From positions 372,001-436,000 of the forward strand of contig NZ_JACSCH020000002.1 in assembly GCF_014451325.2 (NCBI RefSeq): 64,000 nucleotides of DNA, read 5' to 3'. The translations under genes were made by a program, and so were the position numbers. How positions within the stretch are numbered: position 1 is the first letter of the stretch; each line of letters begins with the position of its first letter. The notes under the pieces are model-generated. The model had not been told where the DNA came from. It searched no databases and saw nothing but the letters and a program-made list of their open reading frames with translations. Positions 35,026 to 42,969 of this stretch are shown in pieces. The stretch comes from Streptomyces sp. CB02980 (GTDB taxonomy: Bacteria > Actinomycetota > Actinomycetes > Streptomycetales > Streptomycetaceae).

Positions 35026-35800
35026 CTGCGGCCCGGTTGCGACACGGTGAGGTCCGTCAAGGCGGCGGCTGCCGCCGCGCGCAGCGCGGTCCGGCGCAGG
35101 AAGTCCGCGGGAAGTGCCGCGCGCCCCGAGACGAGGGTCGCGCGGGCGGCTCCGAGGCCGTCGGACTCGGCGGTGCCAGAGCAGCGGGCGAACAGGTCCG
35201 CTGCCTCGGTGCCGACCGCGGTCCAGGCGTTGCCGAGCATACGGGCGAGAGCCGCCCACGCGGTGATGTCGTCGTGACACGCGGAGGCCGTCGGCGTGCC
35301 GGACAGTGCCATGCTCAGCGCCACCTCGGCGAGCAGGGCGGTGCCGTCCGGGGCGAGTACGACGTGAGCGATCCGTGGGCGAGCCCCGCCACGTGCAGGG
35401 CGAGCAGTGTCTGCGCGGTCTCGTTGAGGATGCTCGCCGCGCTGCCCGCATCCGCCTGTGCACGGTTGGCGGTCAGTACATCGGCGACCGTGGGAGACGG
35501 CGGGCGGGCGACGATCAGCCACACGTCCCCGGCTTCCTCCACCAGGTCGACCGTGGCCGGCACACCCGGCAGCCGGAGCTTCGCCACGGCGACCACCGCG
35601 GTCGCAAGGCGTGACCGTGCACCCTCGGGAGCGAGCAGGGCGCGGTCGATCCGCAGCACGCCGAGCGGCGGATCGCCGGCGGGGCCGGGCAGCAGGGCGT
35701 GCCAGGTGCCGAACCGCCCGTCACGTGACCAGTCCGACAGGGCACGCCCGGCGACGGTAGCGGGCGTCGCCGATGTCGCAGATGCCGCGGGTGTCGTCAT
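35022..35800 (-). pseudogene. Pseudokinase-like protein, frameshifted (kinase operon, second gene)
   Basis: From the ATG at 35800 the frame reads GRFGTWHALLPGPAGD, VDLVEEAGDVWLIVARPPS and LLALHVAGLAHGSLTSYS, then family-like sequence continues one frame over as VVLAPDGTALLAEVALSMALSG and ends LTDLTVSQPGRR at 35022. The total (779 nt) is one base short of a whole number of codons, so a single deletion near 35367 explains the break. The LHVAGLAHGSL...VVLAPDG pattern mimics the catalytic loop of a Ser/Thr kinase without the HRD aspartate, suggesting a pseudokinase. Either a real mutation or an assembly error. Confidence 0.65.
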
Positions 35801-35832
35801 CGCGTTCTGTTCTCCTCGGTGGTCGCTGTCGC

Positions 35833-37467
35833 TCAGCACGGCGGCGCGTCCGCCGAGGCCGTCTGACGTCCGCTCGCGGACTGCGGGCTGCTGCTGACGG
35901 CGATGTTCCAGGTGCCTCTGCACGGGTGGTTCGAGAAGTCGCCCGTGAAGGTGACGGAGTACTCCGTGCCTCCCGACAGCCGCCGGCTCTGCGAACCGTG
36001 GGGTTCGGCGGGCGTGTTGGCGTAGAAATCCGCGGTGAGCGTCAGCGTCCCGGTGCCCGTGGTACGGACGGTCACGTCGGCGATCAGCGTGCTGTTCGGT
36101 CCCCGGCGCAAGGAGGCGATGGCGATGGTGATCGTGCCCGGTGTCGGCGGTACGGGGGAACTCGCCGTCGGGGGCGGAGCGGGGGTCGAGGGGGCTGGTC
36201 CGGGTTTGCCGCCTGAGGGAGGGGTGGTGGTCACGGGGGGAGTGGTGCCCGTGGAGTTGTCGGTCGGGGAGGCGCTCGGCGAGGGGTCGGCCGAGGCGGT
36301 GCGGGACGGTGATCCGGTCGGTGTGGGCGTGGTCGCACTCGGCGAGGGGGCGAGGGATGCGGAAGGACCGGAAGGCGAGCCGGAGGCGAAAGTCGAGGAC
36401 GGTACGGAAGTGGCGGTCGTCGTCGTTGTGTCGGGCGTACGGGCTGTCACGACCGTCACCCCTCCGGCGACCACCGCGAGCCCGGCCACCCCGACGGCCG
36501 CCTTCCAGATGTGGGGCTTGAGCCGCCCGAGTACGGTCAGCGCCGGTGTGGCTTCGAAGACGGCCGACGTCGTCGCGAACGGGAACAACAAGGCGAGCAG
36601 GGTGGTGAGTTCGGCGACTCTGCGGCGTCCCCGCTCCTCCCAGTCCGCGCCGTACGCGTCGGTGGCGGTGCGTTCGAGGTCGGCGAGGAACGCGTCGATG
36701 CCGGGCCGCTCCGCCGGGTCCTTCGCCATGCCCCTGCGCACCAGGTCGCGTACCGCCTCGGGTACGTCGTCCACGGCGACGGGCGCTCGCAGGTGCTGGA
36801 GCCGCAGGGCCGTCACGTCGTCGCCGCGGAACGGCCGCCGGCCGGTGAGGCACTCGAAGAACACGGCTGCCGCGGCGTACACGTCGCTCGCGGGCCCAGC
36901 GGGCTCGCCGTCCCACTGCTCGGGAGCCATGTAGGCGGGCGTGCCGGCGGCCTCCGTCTCGCGGCCGGTGCGTACGGCGATGCCGAAGTCGGCGAGCGTG
37001 CTCGAACCGTCGCTGCGGACCAGCACGTTCTCCGGCTTGTAGTCGCGGTGTACCACCCCGGCCGTGTGGGCCGCGCCGAGCCCGAGGAGCGAGCCCTTGA
37101 GCAGGACCAGAGCCGCCTCCGGGCCGGTGGCCCGGTGCGCGCGCAGCAGTTCGCGGAGGCTTACCCCGTCCACCGCCTCCATGACGATGGCGGCGCCCAG
37201 GCGGGCCTCCACATACTCGTACAGCCGCACCACGCACGGGTGCCGCAGTTCGCCGAGCAGCCGTGCTTCGGCGCGGAAGCGGGCCAGGAACTCCTGGTCG
37301 GAGTGGAGCCGCTCGCTCAGGTACTTGATCGCCACGGGTACGCGCGTCGCCTCGTGCCGCGCCAGTACGACGCGGCCCCCGGCACCTTCGCCGAGCGTGC
37401 GGACGGCGACGTAGCCGGGCACGGCCCAGCCGCCGTCACCGTACGGAGCATCCTGTACGTCCCTCAT
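35833..37467 (-). CDS. Membrane Ser/Thr protein kinase (PknB type)
   Basis: 544 residues. Cytoplasmic kinase domain at about 18-275: LGEGAGGRVVLA (Gly loop), VAIKYL (ATP Lys), VVHRDYKPENVLV (catalytic loop), LADFGIAV (metal DFG), GTPAYMAPEQW (activation segment). A helix at about 325-345 crosses the membrane; outside lie a 110-residue Pro/Ser/Thr linker and a beta-sandwich-like end (LIADVTVRTTGTGTLTLTADF, CRGTWNIAVS) with two Cys, in place of PASTA repeats. ATG at 37467 follows GGAGGGGG. Heads a three-gene leftward operon with a pseudokinase-like and a membrane protein. Confidence 0.92.
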   Translation of the reverse strand: MRDVQDAPYGDGGWAVPGYVAVRTLGEGAGGRVVLARHEATRVPVAIKYLSERLHSDQEFLARFRAEARLLGELRHPCVVRLYEYVEARLGAAIVMEAVDGVSLRELLRAHRATGPEAALVLLKGSLLGLGAAHTAGVVHRDYKPENVLVRSDGSSTLADFGIAVRTGRETEAAGTPAYMAPEQWDGEPAGPASDVYAAAAVFFECLTGRRPFRGDDVTALRLQHLRAPVAVDDVPEAVRDLVRRGMAKDPAERPGIDAFLADLERTATDAYGADWEERGRRRVAELTTLLALLFPFATTSAVFEATPALTVLGRLKPHIWKAAVGVAGLAVVAGGVTVVTARTPDTTTTTATSVPSSTFASGSPSGPSASLAPSPSATTPTPTGSPSRTASADPSPSASPTDNSTGTTPPVTTTPPSGGKPGPAPSTPAPPPTASSPVPPTPGTITIAIASLRRGPNSTLIADVTVRTTGTGTLTLTADFYANTPAEPHGSQSRRLSGGTEYSVTFTGDFSNHPCRGTWNIAVSSSPQSASGRQTASADAPPC

Positions 37468-37601
37468 GCCGCCCCCTCCACGGCCGCGCCGTCAACCAAC
37501 CGCGCCGGACGCCGTCCGCCCTCCGCGCGACGCCGCTTCACGCGTGGAACGAGACCCCGGCCCTGCTGTTCAGCACGGAGATCCCGACGGACGGAGGCAC
37601 G

Positions 37602-38216
37602 ATGGCCGTCCAGGCCCTTGAGGCGCCGGGCAGCGGCGGCCGGTTGTCCCCGACAGAGGGCCGGGAGCCGAACCTGAACGCGTCTCCGACGCAGGCGAAC
37701 GTGATGCCGGACATCCACCCGCCGGCCAAGGGCCTGGTGGCTCCCGATCCAGTGCGGGGCTGCCACGTGCAGCCGAAGGACTTCGCCTGGTTCCAGGAGT
37801 CCCTGGCGCATACCACCGCGGCGGGCCTCATGGCCTTTACGGGCTCCGGCCACGCCACCGCCCGCCACCTCACCGAGCGGCAGGGTCACAAACGCTTCAC
37901 CGGCCTCGAACACGCGGCCAGCACGAGTGTGCAGGACGCTGCCCACACGCTCCTGGGGACCGAGTACGTCGGCACCGACCACGTCTTCCGCCTGAACGGT
38001 CCTCGCGTCGAGGCGTTCTCCGGCGTGGACCAGGCACTCTTCCGTCTCCTCGCCAGGGGCGACGTCGAGGAGTACCGCGCCGTCGTCCACGCCGGCCGCG
38101 ACACCCGCCCCCGGCTCACCTTCGACAAGAGCTGGGGAGGCCCCGTCGCCGTCCACGCCGACGGCTCCGTCTTCGCCCTGCGGTTGCTGCCGGGGCAGGA
38201 CGAGAAGCCCCGGTAG
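37602..38216 (+). CDS. Uncharacterised protein
   Basis: 204 residues, no family recognised. ATG at 37602 is 4 bp after GGAGG. The first 50 residues are polar and Pro-rich (VMPDIHPPAKG), the rest looks globular: FAWFQESLAHTTAAGLMAFTGSG, RLNGPRVEAFSGVDQALFRLL and VAVHADGSVFALRLL. No signal or transmembrane segment. The frame stays open for about 130 bp upstream of the start with coding-like sequence (HAWNETPALLFSTEIP), so the protein could be 5'-truncated by the kinase-side junction. Convergent with the NUDIX gene across a hairpin. Confidence 0.55.
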   Translation: MAVQALEAPGSGGRLSPTEGREPNLNASPTQANVMPDIHPPAKGLVAPDPVRGCHVQPKDFAWFQESLAHTTAAGLMAFTGSGHATARHLTERQGHKRFTGLEHAASTSVQDAAHTLLGTEYVGTDHVFRLNGPRVEAFSGVDQALFRLLARGDVEEYRAVVHAGRDTRPRLTFDKSWGGPVAVHADGSVFALRLLPGQDEKPR

Positions 38217-38228
38217 GACCGGGGATCG

Positions 38229-38266
38229 CCGTCCGGGCCGACCCTCCTCGGAGCCGGCCCCGACGG
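38229..38266. terminator. Imperfect hairpin between convergent genes
   Basis: CCGTCCGGGCCGACCC at 38229-38244 pairs, with three mismatches, with the sequence up to 38266 around TCCTC. It sits between the stops of the uncharacterised gene and the NUDIX gene. Confidence 0.5.
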
Positions 38267-38287
38267 GATGTCGATCTGCTTGCAGGC

Positions 38288-38725
38288 TCAGACCGGTACC
38301 CCGGCTCCAAGGCTCCCGGCGCCGATGGCTCCCCTCAACACGTTGGTAATCTCCTCGGGCTTGAGGTCGATGCCGTCGAGCCCCTCCAGAGTCAGCGGGA
38401 CCTCCTCCAGCGCGTACTCGCCACGGCCTTCGGCACTGAACTCGGGGCCGGTGCGGGCGTCGAAGGACCAGGTCGCGATGCGGGCGAGGTAGAAGAGTTG
38501 GCGCTCGTCGTCGGACTCCATCGTGTGGAGGAGGCGGACGATGTTGGGCTTCCCCGCGATCTCCTCGTGGATCTCACGGTGGAGGGCGGCCTCCCGGGTC
38601 GCGTCGCCGGGTTCGACGCCGCCGCCGGGAAGGACCCAGTACTCGGGGATGCCGGGCCGGGTGCGGCGGATGACCAGCATCGTGTCGTCGGGGGTGATGA
38701 GGACGGCGCGGACTCGTTCGATCAT
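38288..38725 (-). CDS. NUDIX hydrolase
   Basis: 145 residues. The Nudix box is complete: GGGVEPGDATREAALHREIHEE (G-x5-E-x7-REUxEE) with the metal-binding glutamates. N-terminal RVRAVLITPDDTMLVIRRTRPG is the usual first strands. Hydrolyses a nucleoside diphosphate linked to X; substrate unknown. ATG at 38725 lies about 10 bp after AAGGAG. Intact despite lying among relics. Confidence 0.9.
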   Translation of the reverse strand: MIERVRAVLITPDDTMLVIRRTRPGIPEYWVLPGGGVEPGDATREAALHREIHEEIAGKPNIVRLLHTMESDDERQLFYLARIATWSFDARTGPEFSAEGRGEYALEEVPLTLEGLDGIDLKPEEITNVLRGAIGAGSLGAGVPV

Positions 38726-38756
38726 TTCGGTTCGTCTCCTTGCTTGTTGACGGTGT

Positions 38757-38864
38757 TCAGTGCAGCAGCCAGCCGTCGTCGACGTGGACGGACTGCCCCG
38801 TGACGAGAGAGGCGGACCGGCCCACAAGGAATGCCACCAGGGCCGCGACGTCCTCGAGCCGGCC
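38757..38864 (-). pseudogene. SDR oxidoreductase, C-terminal tail only
   Basis: GRLEDVAALVAFLVGRSASL and VTGQSVHVDDGWLLH are the last two conserved blocks of a classical short-chain dehydrogenase (family usually ends ITGQ.I.VDGG). Nothing of the cofactor or catalytic region precedes it. Relic of about 35 codons. Confidence 0.7.
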
Positions 38865-38989
38865 ACGGCGCGGGACGCACTGGCCCCGAGGTAGCGACGG
38901 GGGTGTGCGGAGCCCCAGACCGGGGCCGGCTCGTGCTGCGGGGCGCGCCGGTCGGTGTCGAGGACCGCGGCCAGCGCCTCCGGCCAGGT

Positions 38990-39404
38990 TGGTTGGGACG
39001 GGGGCCACCTGCGAGACGGTGCCGACGCGCACGGACATTGCCCGGAGCCTCCAGGTTGGCAAGCGCCGCCGCGATCACTTCGTCCCGGTCGGCGTAGCCA
39101 GTCGCCGCGGGGCATTGAGGCCGGCGTCCTGTAGTCGCTTGCGCTCGGTGGACGCCGCGTTCTTCAGGACCTGCCAGTCGCTGGCCAGGTGCTCAGCCCA
39201 CTCCCACGCGACGGGCTCGGGTACCCAGGTCTCGACGCGTATGCCTGCCAGTCGCTGAGCCAAGCGCTCAAGGTGGTCGAGATCGGTCCGGGCATGACCG
39301 TAGGCGTTCGCGTCGAAGACCACTGCCTTGAGCTTCTCACGGAGGGGTGAGGTCAGTCGGAGCTTCGCGCTGTCCGTAGATCGCGCTTGGGATTTGCTTG
39401 CCAT
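38990..39404 (-). pseudogene. PIN-like nuclease fragment with frameshift
   Basis: From ATG at 39404: LKAVVFDANAYGHARTDLDHLERLAQRL, with an early Asp in FDAN as in PIN domains, then WVPEPVAWEWAEHL and ERKRLQDAGLNAP. The frame then ends at 39075, while the neighbouring frame continues YADRDEVIAAALANLEAPGNV, so a frameshift near 39090 is likely. The remaining PIN core is missing. Could also be an antitoxin-less toxin relic. Confidence 0.5.
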
Positions 39405-39529
39405 GGCGGGATTCTCTAACCGCAGCGCAGCCCCTTGTGGACGCTCGCGGAATCTCGTCGGCTTCGGGCGCCCCGGCTGAGTGCCGGACCGCCGTCATGA
39501 TCAAGTGCGGGCCACAATGCCTGTCCGCC

Positions 39530-39725
39530 TAGGCCGAGTCCTGTCGCTCGCGTTCGGCGCGGACGGCCGCACCCCGCACGCGGCGGGGGCGCGCGTCCCC
39601 GTCCAGACGTACGACATCGACCCGGCGCGGGCGGTCACCGAGGTGTGCCGCCGCGCCGGAGAAGCGCTCTCGCCCGCCGAGTGGCGGACGTACCTGCCAG
39701 GCATCCCCTACCGGAAGGTTGCTGA
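39530..39725 (+). pseudogene. WD40-repeat (STAND-type) protein, C-terminal fragment
   Basis: SLAFGADGRTPHAAG is a worn WD40 blade, followed by VQTYDIDPARAVTEVCRRAG and LSPAEWRTYLPGIPYRKV, the standard ending of Streptomyces WD40/NTPase (nSTAND) proteins. No start, and the natural stop is lost. Relic. Confidence 0.65.
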
Positions 39726-39981
39726 GCGGCGCCCGCGAGACCGGCCGGCGCGCCCGGGGGACGAGGGTGTGGTTCGTGGTCGTGCCCGGCGTCCTTGGGG
39801 CCGTCGGTGCCTTGCCGCGAGGTCAGGCAGGCACCGGGCGGCGGGTGCGGCGGGTGACCTCCGGGCGAGTCTCGCGGCGTCGGCGTGCTCGGTCCGGACA
39901 GAGGTCAGGGGCGGGGCGATGCCTTCGATCTCGCCGAACCGCTGTTCGTTTCCGGCGGTGTGGGGTGGCCCCGCTGGGGAT

Positions 39982-40048
39982 CCGCCGCGTTCTCCGCCGA
40001 TGAGATGCGGACGCCGCCGCGTTCTCCGCCGATGAGATGCGGACGCCG
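39982..40048 (+). repeat. 32-bp tandem duplication
   Basis: The 32-bp unit beginning CCGCCGCGTTCTCC at 39982 recurs at 40014, with identity running to 40048. Two copies only. It lies in non-coding sequence before a SpoIIE phosphatase gene. Confidence 0.9.
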
Positions 40049-40163
40049 TCCCCTCCGGGCAGAGTGGGGAAGGACCTGTTCGTACCGAGGTGGTCCCCTG
40101 TGGTCCCGCGTGCTGGAGACGGGACGGAGTGATGCGAGGATTGTCGTGACGTCGGAGTGATCG

Positions 40164-41006
40164 ATGTTCCGCAGACGGCCGGCCGACAACAGCGAGGACC
40201 TTCTGGTCCGGCTCGGGTCGCTGACCGCCAGGGCGCGGGAGTTGGCCGAGACGCAGCGTTCCCGTGTCGAGCTCGCCGTGGCCCTGCAGCGCGACATGCT
40301 GCCCTCGGACCTGCCCAGTTTTCCCGGCGCCCGGCTGGCCGTCCGCTATGAGCCCGCCAATCACGGGCTCAATGTCGGCGGTGACTGGTACGACGCCTTT
40401 TCCCTGCCCGGCGGGCAGATCGGCATGTCCATCGGTGACGTGCAGGGGCACAACATCGAGGCCGCCGCCTTCATGGGACAGGTCCGCGTGGCACTGCGCG
40501 CGCTGGCCTCCGTCACCGGAGACCCGGGAGAGCTGCTCGGTCGCACCAACGACCTGCTGATCTCTCTGGGCGCCGACCTCTTCGCCACCTGCACCTTCCT
40601 GCGGCTCGACCCCGCTGCCGGCACCCTGGAGTGCGCCCGGGCCGGTCACATCCCCTACATCTGGGCCACCACCGATGGCCGCTCCGGTATCGACGACAGC
40701 GAGGGCGGGCCTCCGCTCGGTGTGCTGCGCGGCGTCGACTACCCGGCCACGCGCCACCGGCTCACCGCCGACGGTGTCTTCGTCCTCCTGACCGACGGGG
40801 TGGTGGAGGGGCCCTCGCTCCACGTCGACGAGGGTCTGGACCGGGTGACGCGGCTCGCCGGGATCACCGCCGTCGCCGGGCTGGACGTCGACGCGCTCGC
40901 CACCGCCGTCATGAAGCTGGCGGCCACGGTGGGACACGAGGACGACGCGGCCGTCCTGGTCGTCGGCCATGACGGCGGTCCGGCGCGGTCGGCGGCCGAG
41001 GAGTGA
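40164..41006 (+). CDS. Minimal cytosolic SpoIIE/PP2C phosphatase
   Basis: 280 residues, little more than a short coiled N-terminus and the phosphatase: VALQRDMLPSDLP, VGGDWYDAF, MSIGDVQGHNIEAA, LTDGVVEGP and EDDAAVLVVG supply the metal aspartates and the family blocks. No sensor or membrane domain, so control must come from a partner. ATG at 40164 follows GGAG. The next gene, 116 bp on, encodes a MASE1 sensor with no output domain; the two together would make a complete sensor-phosphatase. Confidence 0.9.
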   Translation: MFRRRPADNSEDLLVRLGSLTARARELAETQRSRVELAVALQRDMLPSDLPSFPGARLAVRYEPANHGLNVGGDWYDAFSLPGGQIGMSIGDVQGHNIEAAAFMGQVRVALRALASVTGDPGELLGRTNDLLISLGADLFATCTFLRLDPAAGTLECARAGHIPYIWATTDGRSGIDDSEGGPPLGVLRGVDYPATRHRLTADGVFVLLTDGVVEGPSLHVDEGLDRVTRLAGITAVAGLDVDALATAVMKLAATVGHEDDAAVLVVGHDGGPARSAAEE

Positions 41007-41122
41007 GGGGAGGGGGCTCTCCTCGGGCCGGGTCGGTCCTCGGACCGGCCCGGCCCGTGCCGTACGGCGGCGCCCGACACGCAGGGGTCCTTGCCCGGTC
41101 GTGGCGGCCCGGCCGGTGTCTG

Positions 41123-42142
41123 ATGGCTGACGTGTTGGACACTCGGCAGTTCCGGCCCTCTACGGAGGCGGCTCTGATGTCGCTGGCCGTGACGGTTTGC
41201 TACTACGCGGCCGGACGACTCGGCCTGATGGGGCGCCTCGTCGTCGAAGACGTGGTGGCCACCCCCATCTGGCCTCCCACCGGCGTCGCCGTCGCCGCCC
41301 TGCTGCTGCTCGGCGCGCGGGTCTGGCCTGGGATCGCCCTCGGCTCCTTCCTCGTCATCACCTCCCTCACCGCTCCGGGGCCCACCACAGTGGTCACCGT
41401 GGTGAGCAACACCGTCGCGCCGCTCTGCGCCTTCCTGCTGCTGAGACGGGCCGGCTTCCGGCGCGACATGGCGCGGCTACGGGACGGACTCTCCCTGGTC
41501 TTCCTCGGCGGGTTCGGCGCCATGCTGATCAGCGCGACCGCGGGGGTCGGACTACAGGTGGCGAAGGGCTCCCTGGACAAGAGCGAGTTCTGGCCCGTCT
41601 GGCTGGCCTGGTGGGTGGGCGACACGATGGGGGTGCTGCTGGTCGCCCCGCTCCTGCTCGTCCTCGCGGGGCCGGCCGGACGGTTCCGGGTACGGCGCTG
41701 GAAGGAGGCGGCCTTTCTGGGGCTGACGACCCTGGTCCTCATGCCCATCGCCGTGCTCAGCCCGATGAGCATGCTCTTCCTCGTCTTCCCCCTGCTGATC
41801 TGGGCAGCACTCCGCTTCCAGCTCGCCGGAAGCATGCTGTGCGCGCTCTTCGCCTCCGTGCTCACCACCTTCGAGGCGACCTCCGGGCGGGGCGCGTTCC
41901 TCCGCCTGACGGACGTCGAGATCATGGCCAAGCTGCAGGCGTTCAACGGTTCCGCCGCCCTGACCGCCCTGCTTCTCTCCTCCGTCATCACCGAGCAGCG
42001 TGCGACCCGCCGGTCGGTGCGCCGCGCCTGCCAGGAACTGGCGGAGGTCCTGGAGCACCTCACGGCGGGCGAGCCCTCGCCGGGTCCACCCGGCACCGCC
42101 GAGAGCCGGGCAGCCCCACCCGGCGGGCCCCGGAATCCGTGA
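41123..42142 (+). CDS. MASE1-domain membrane sensor without output domain
   Basis: 339 residues with about eight helices. MASE1 marks: PIWPPTGVAVAALLLLGARVWPGIALGSFL, FWPVWLAWWVGDTMGVLLVAPLLLV and PLLIWAALRFQLAGS. In most relatives MASE1 precedes a kinase, GGDEF or SpoIIE domain; here the protein stops after a short charged tail (RATRRSVRRACQELAEVLEHL). ATG at 41123 has a poor ribosome site, MSLAVTVC further in is an alternative. Same strand and directly after a bare SpoIIE phosphatase. Confidence 0.85.
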   Translation: MADVLDTRQFRPSTEAALMSLAVTVCYYAAGRLGLMGRLVVEDVVATPIWPPTGVAVAALLLLGARVWPGIALGSFLVITSLTAPGPTTVVTVVSNTVAPLCAFLLLRRAGFRRDMARLRDGLSLVFLGGFGAMLISATAGVGLQVAKGSLDKSEFWPVWLAWWVGDTMGVLLVAPLLLVLAGPAGRFRVRRWKEAAFLGLTTLVLMPIAVLSPMSMLFLVFPLLIWAALRFQLAGSMLCALFASVLTTFEATSGRGAFLRLTDVEIMAKLQAFNGSAALTALLLSSVITEQRATRRSVRRACQELAEVLEHLTAGEPSPGPPGTAESRAAPPGGPRNP

Positions 42143-42417
42143 TCCCCGCGCCGGAGCCGGCGCAGGGATCAGGAGCCGTACAACGACTGCAAGGCATGGG
42201 AACTGTCCGGCGCTGACAAGCTGGTGCGTGATTGCGTGAGAGATGAACGGTCCTGTCGGGCCATGTCGCGAACCATCCGATCCAGCCCAAGAATCGTGCT
42301 CAGGCGCCTGCTGCGGGTCGAAGGTCAGCAAGCGGGGACACGGCTGGGACGCATGCTGACCGTTTGCTGACCTGAGGGGGGCACATGATGCCCCTGGCCT
42401 GCGGCGACGCCAAGTAG
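42143..42417. other. Non-coding stretch with repeated TGCTGACC words
   Basis: No coding frame is convincing. GGTCAGCAA at 42323-42331 is the reverse complement of TTGCTGACC at 42364-42372, and another TGCTGACC lies at 42354-42361. These could be a recombination or regulatory site; I cannot assign them. Confidence 0.4.
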
Positions 42418-42500
42418 TCAGATCTTGGACTTGAACATGGTGCGCAGCATTCTGGACTCCCGGAAGACGGCTCCCTGCCCGCTTTTTGCAGGTCAAGGGC
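42418..42500 (-). pseudogene. Truncated duplicate of panD start and leader
   Basis: The ATG at 42450 begins [10 protein letters not shown] and then a TGA, i.e. the first ten codons of panD followed by a stop. The about 80 bp at 42421-42500 align with 20251-20332 through the ribosome site and the CTGCAGGTCAA region upstream. The remainder of panD is absent. Relic of a duplication or of a second panD lost at an insertion or recombination point. Confidence 0.8.
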
Positions 42501-42689
42501 GTTGCTCACTGTACCGACAGGGGCGTTGCACACCAAGAAGCCCAGGAAGATCGATCGGACCCGAAAGGAGTCCGCCGTCAGGCGTTCCGCAGGTGGTCGC
42601 GCGGTCGTCGCACCGCCCAGCCGACCTCCGTCTCGAACGACCTGAGGACCGCTGCTGACCGAATGCGACCTGCCTGACGCATAATCAGG

Positions 42690-42945
42690 TTTGGCGCGCG
42701 AGACCCGCCGCTCGACGGTGTTTCGGCGCGCATAGAGGCCGGCGGCCGCCCGGGTGGTGTTCAAGCCACGCTGCACGCCGGTCAGGAGTGCCTGCCGTAA
42801 TGCAGCGTCGGCTTCGACCGACGGCCCGAGAGTGTTGATGACGAACCGACCTGCGCCGGCGCGAGCCTTCGTGAGCTCGACGTCGGCGTAGGCGGTGAAC
42901 GCCGGTCGGAACGTGGCGACGGAGACGGAACGCGTGCGTGCTCCC
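42690..42945 (-). pseudogene. PucR/CdaR-type regulator, C-terminal HTH fragment
   Basis: One frame gives TAYADVELTKARAGAGRFV, NTLGPSVEADAALRQALLTG and TTRAAAGLYARRNTVERRVSRA. This is the end of PucR-type regulators, including the HTH_30 helix (AAxxLxxHRNTVxxRxxRA) with the His replaced by Ala-Arg. The N-terminus is missing. Relic. Confidence 0.6.
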
Positions 42946-42969
42946 CTTCAGGACGTCGGCTCGCCGTCC

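Noticed and set aside
38757..39115. N-terminal extension of the NUDIX protein to 275 residues
   Set aside because: The extra 130 residues are Arg/Pro-rich read-through of the SDR and PIN relics; the NUDIX fold starts at the ATG at 38725.
39982..40048. CRISPR-like repeat-spacer start
   Set aside because: Direct tandem copies without spacers and only two units; no cas genes in the window.
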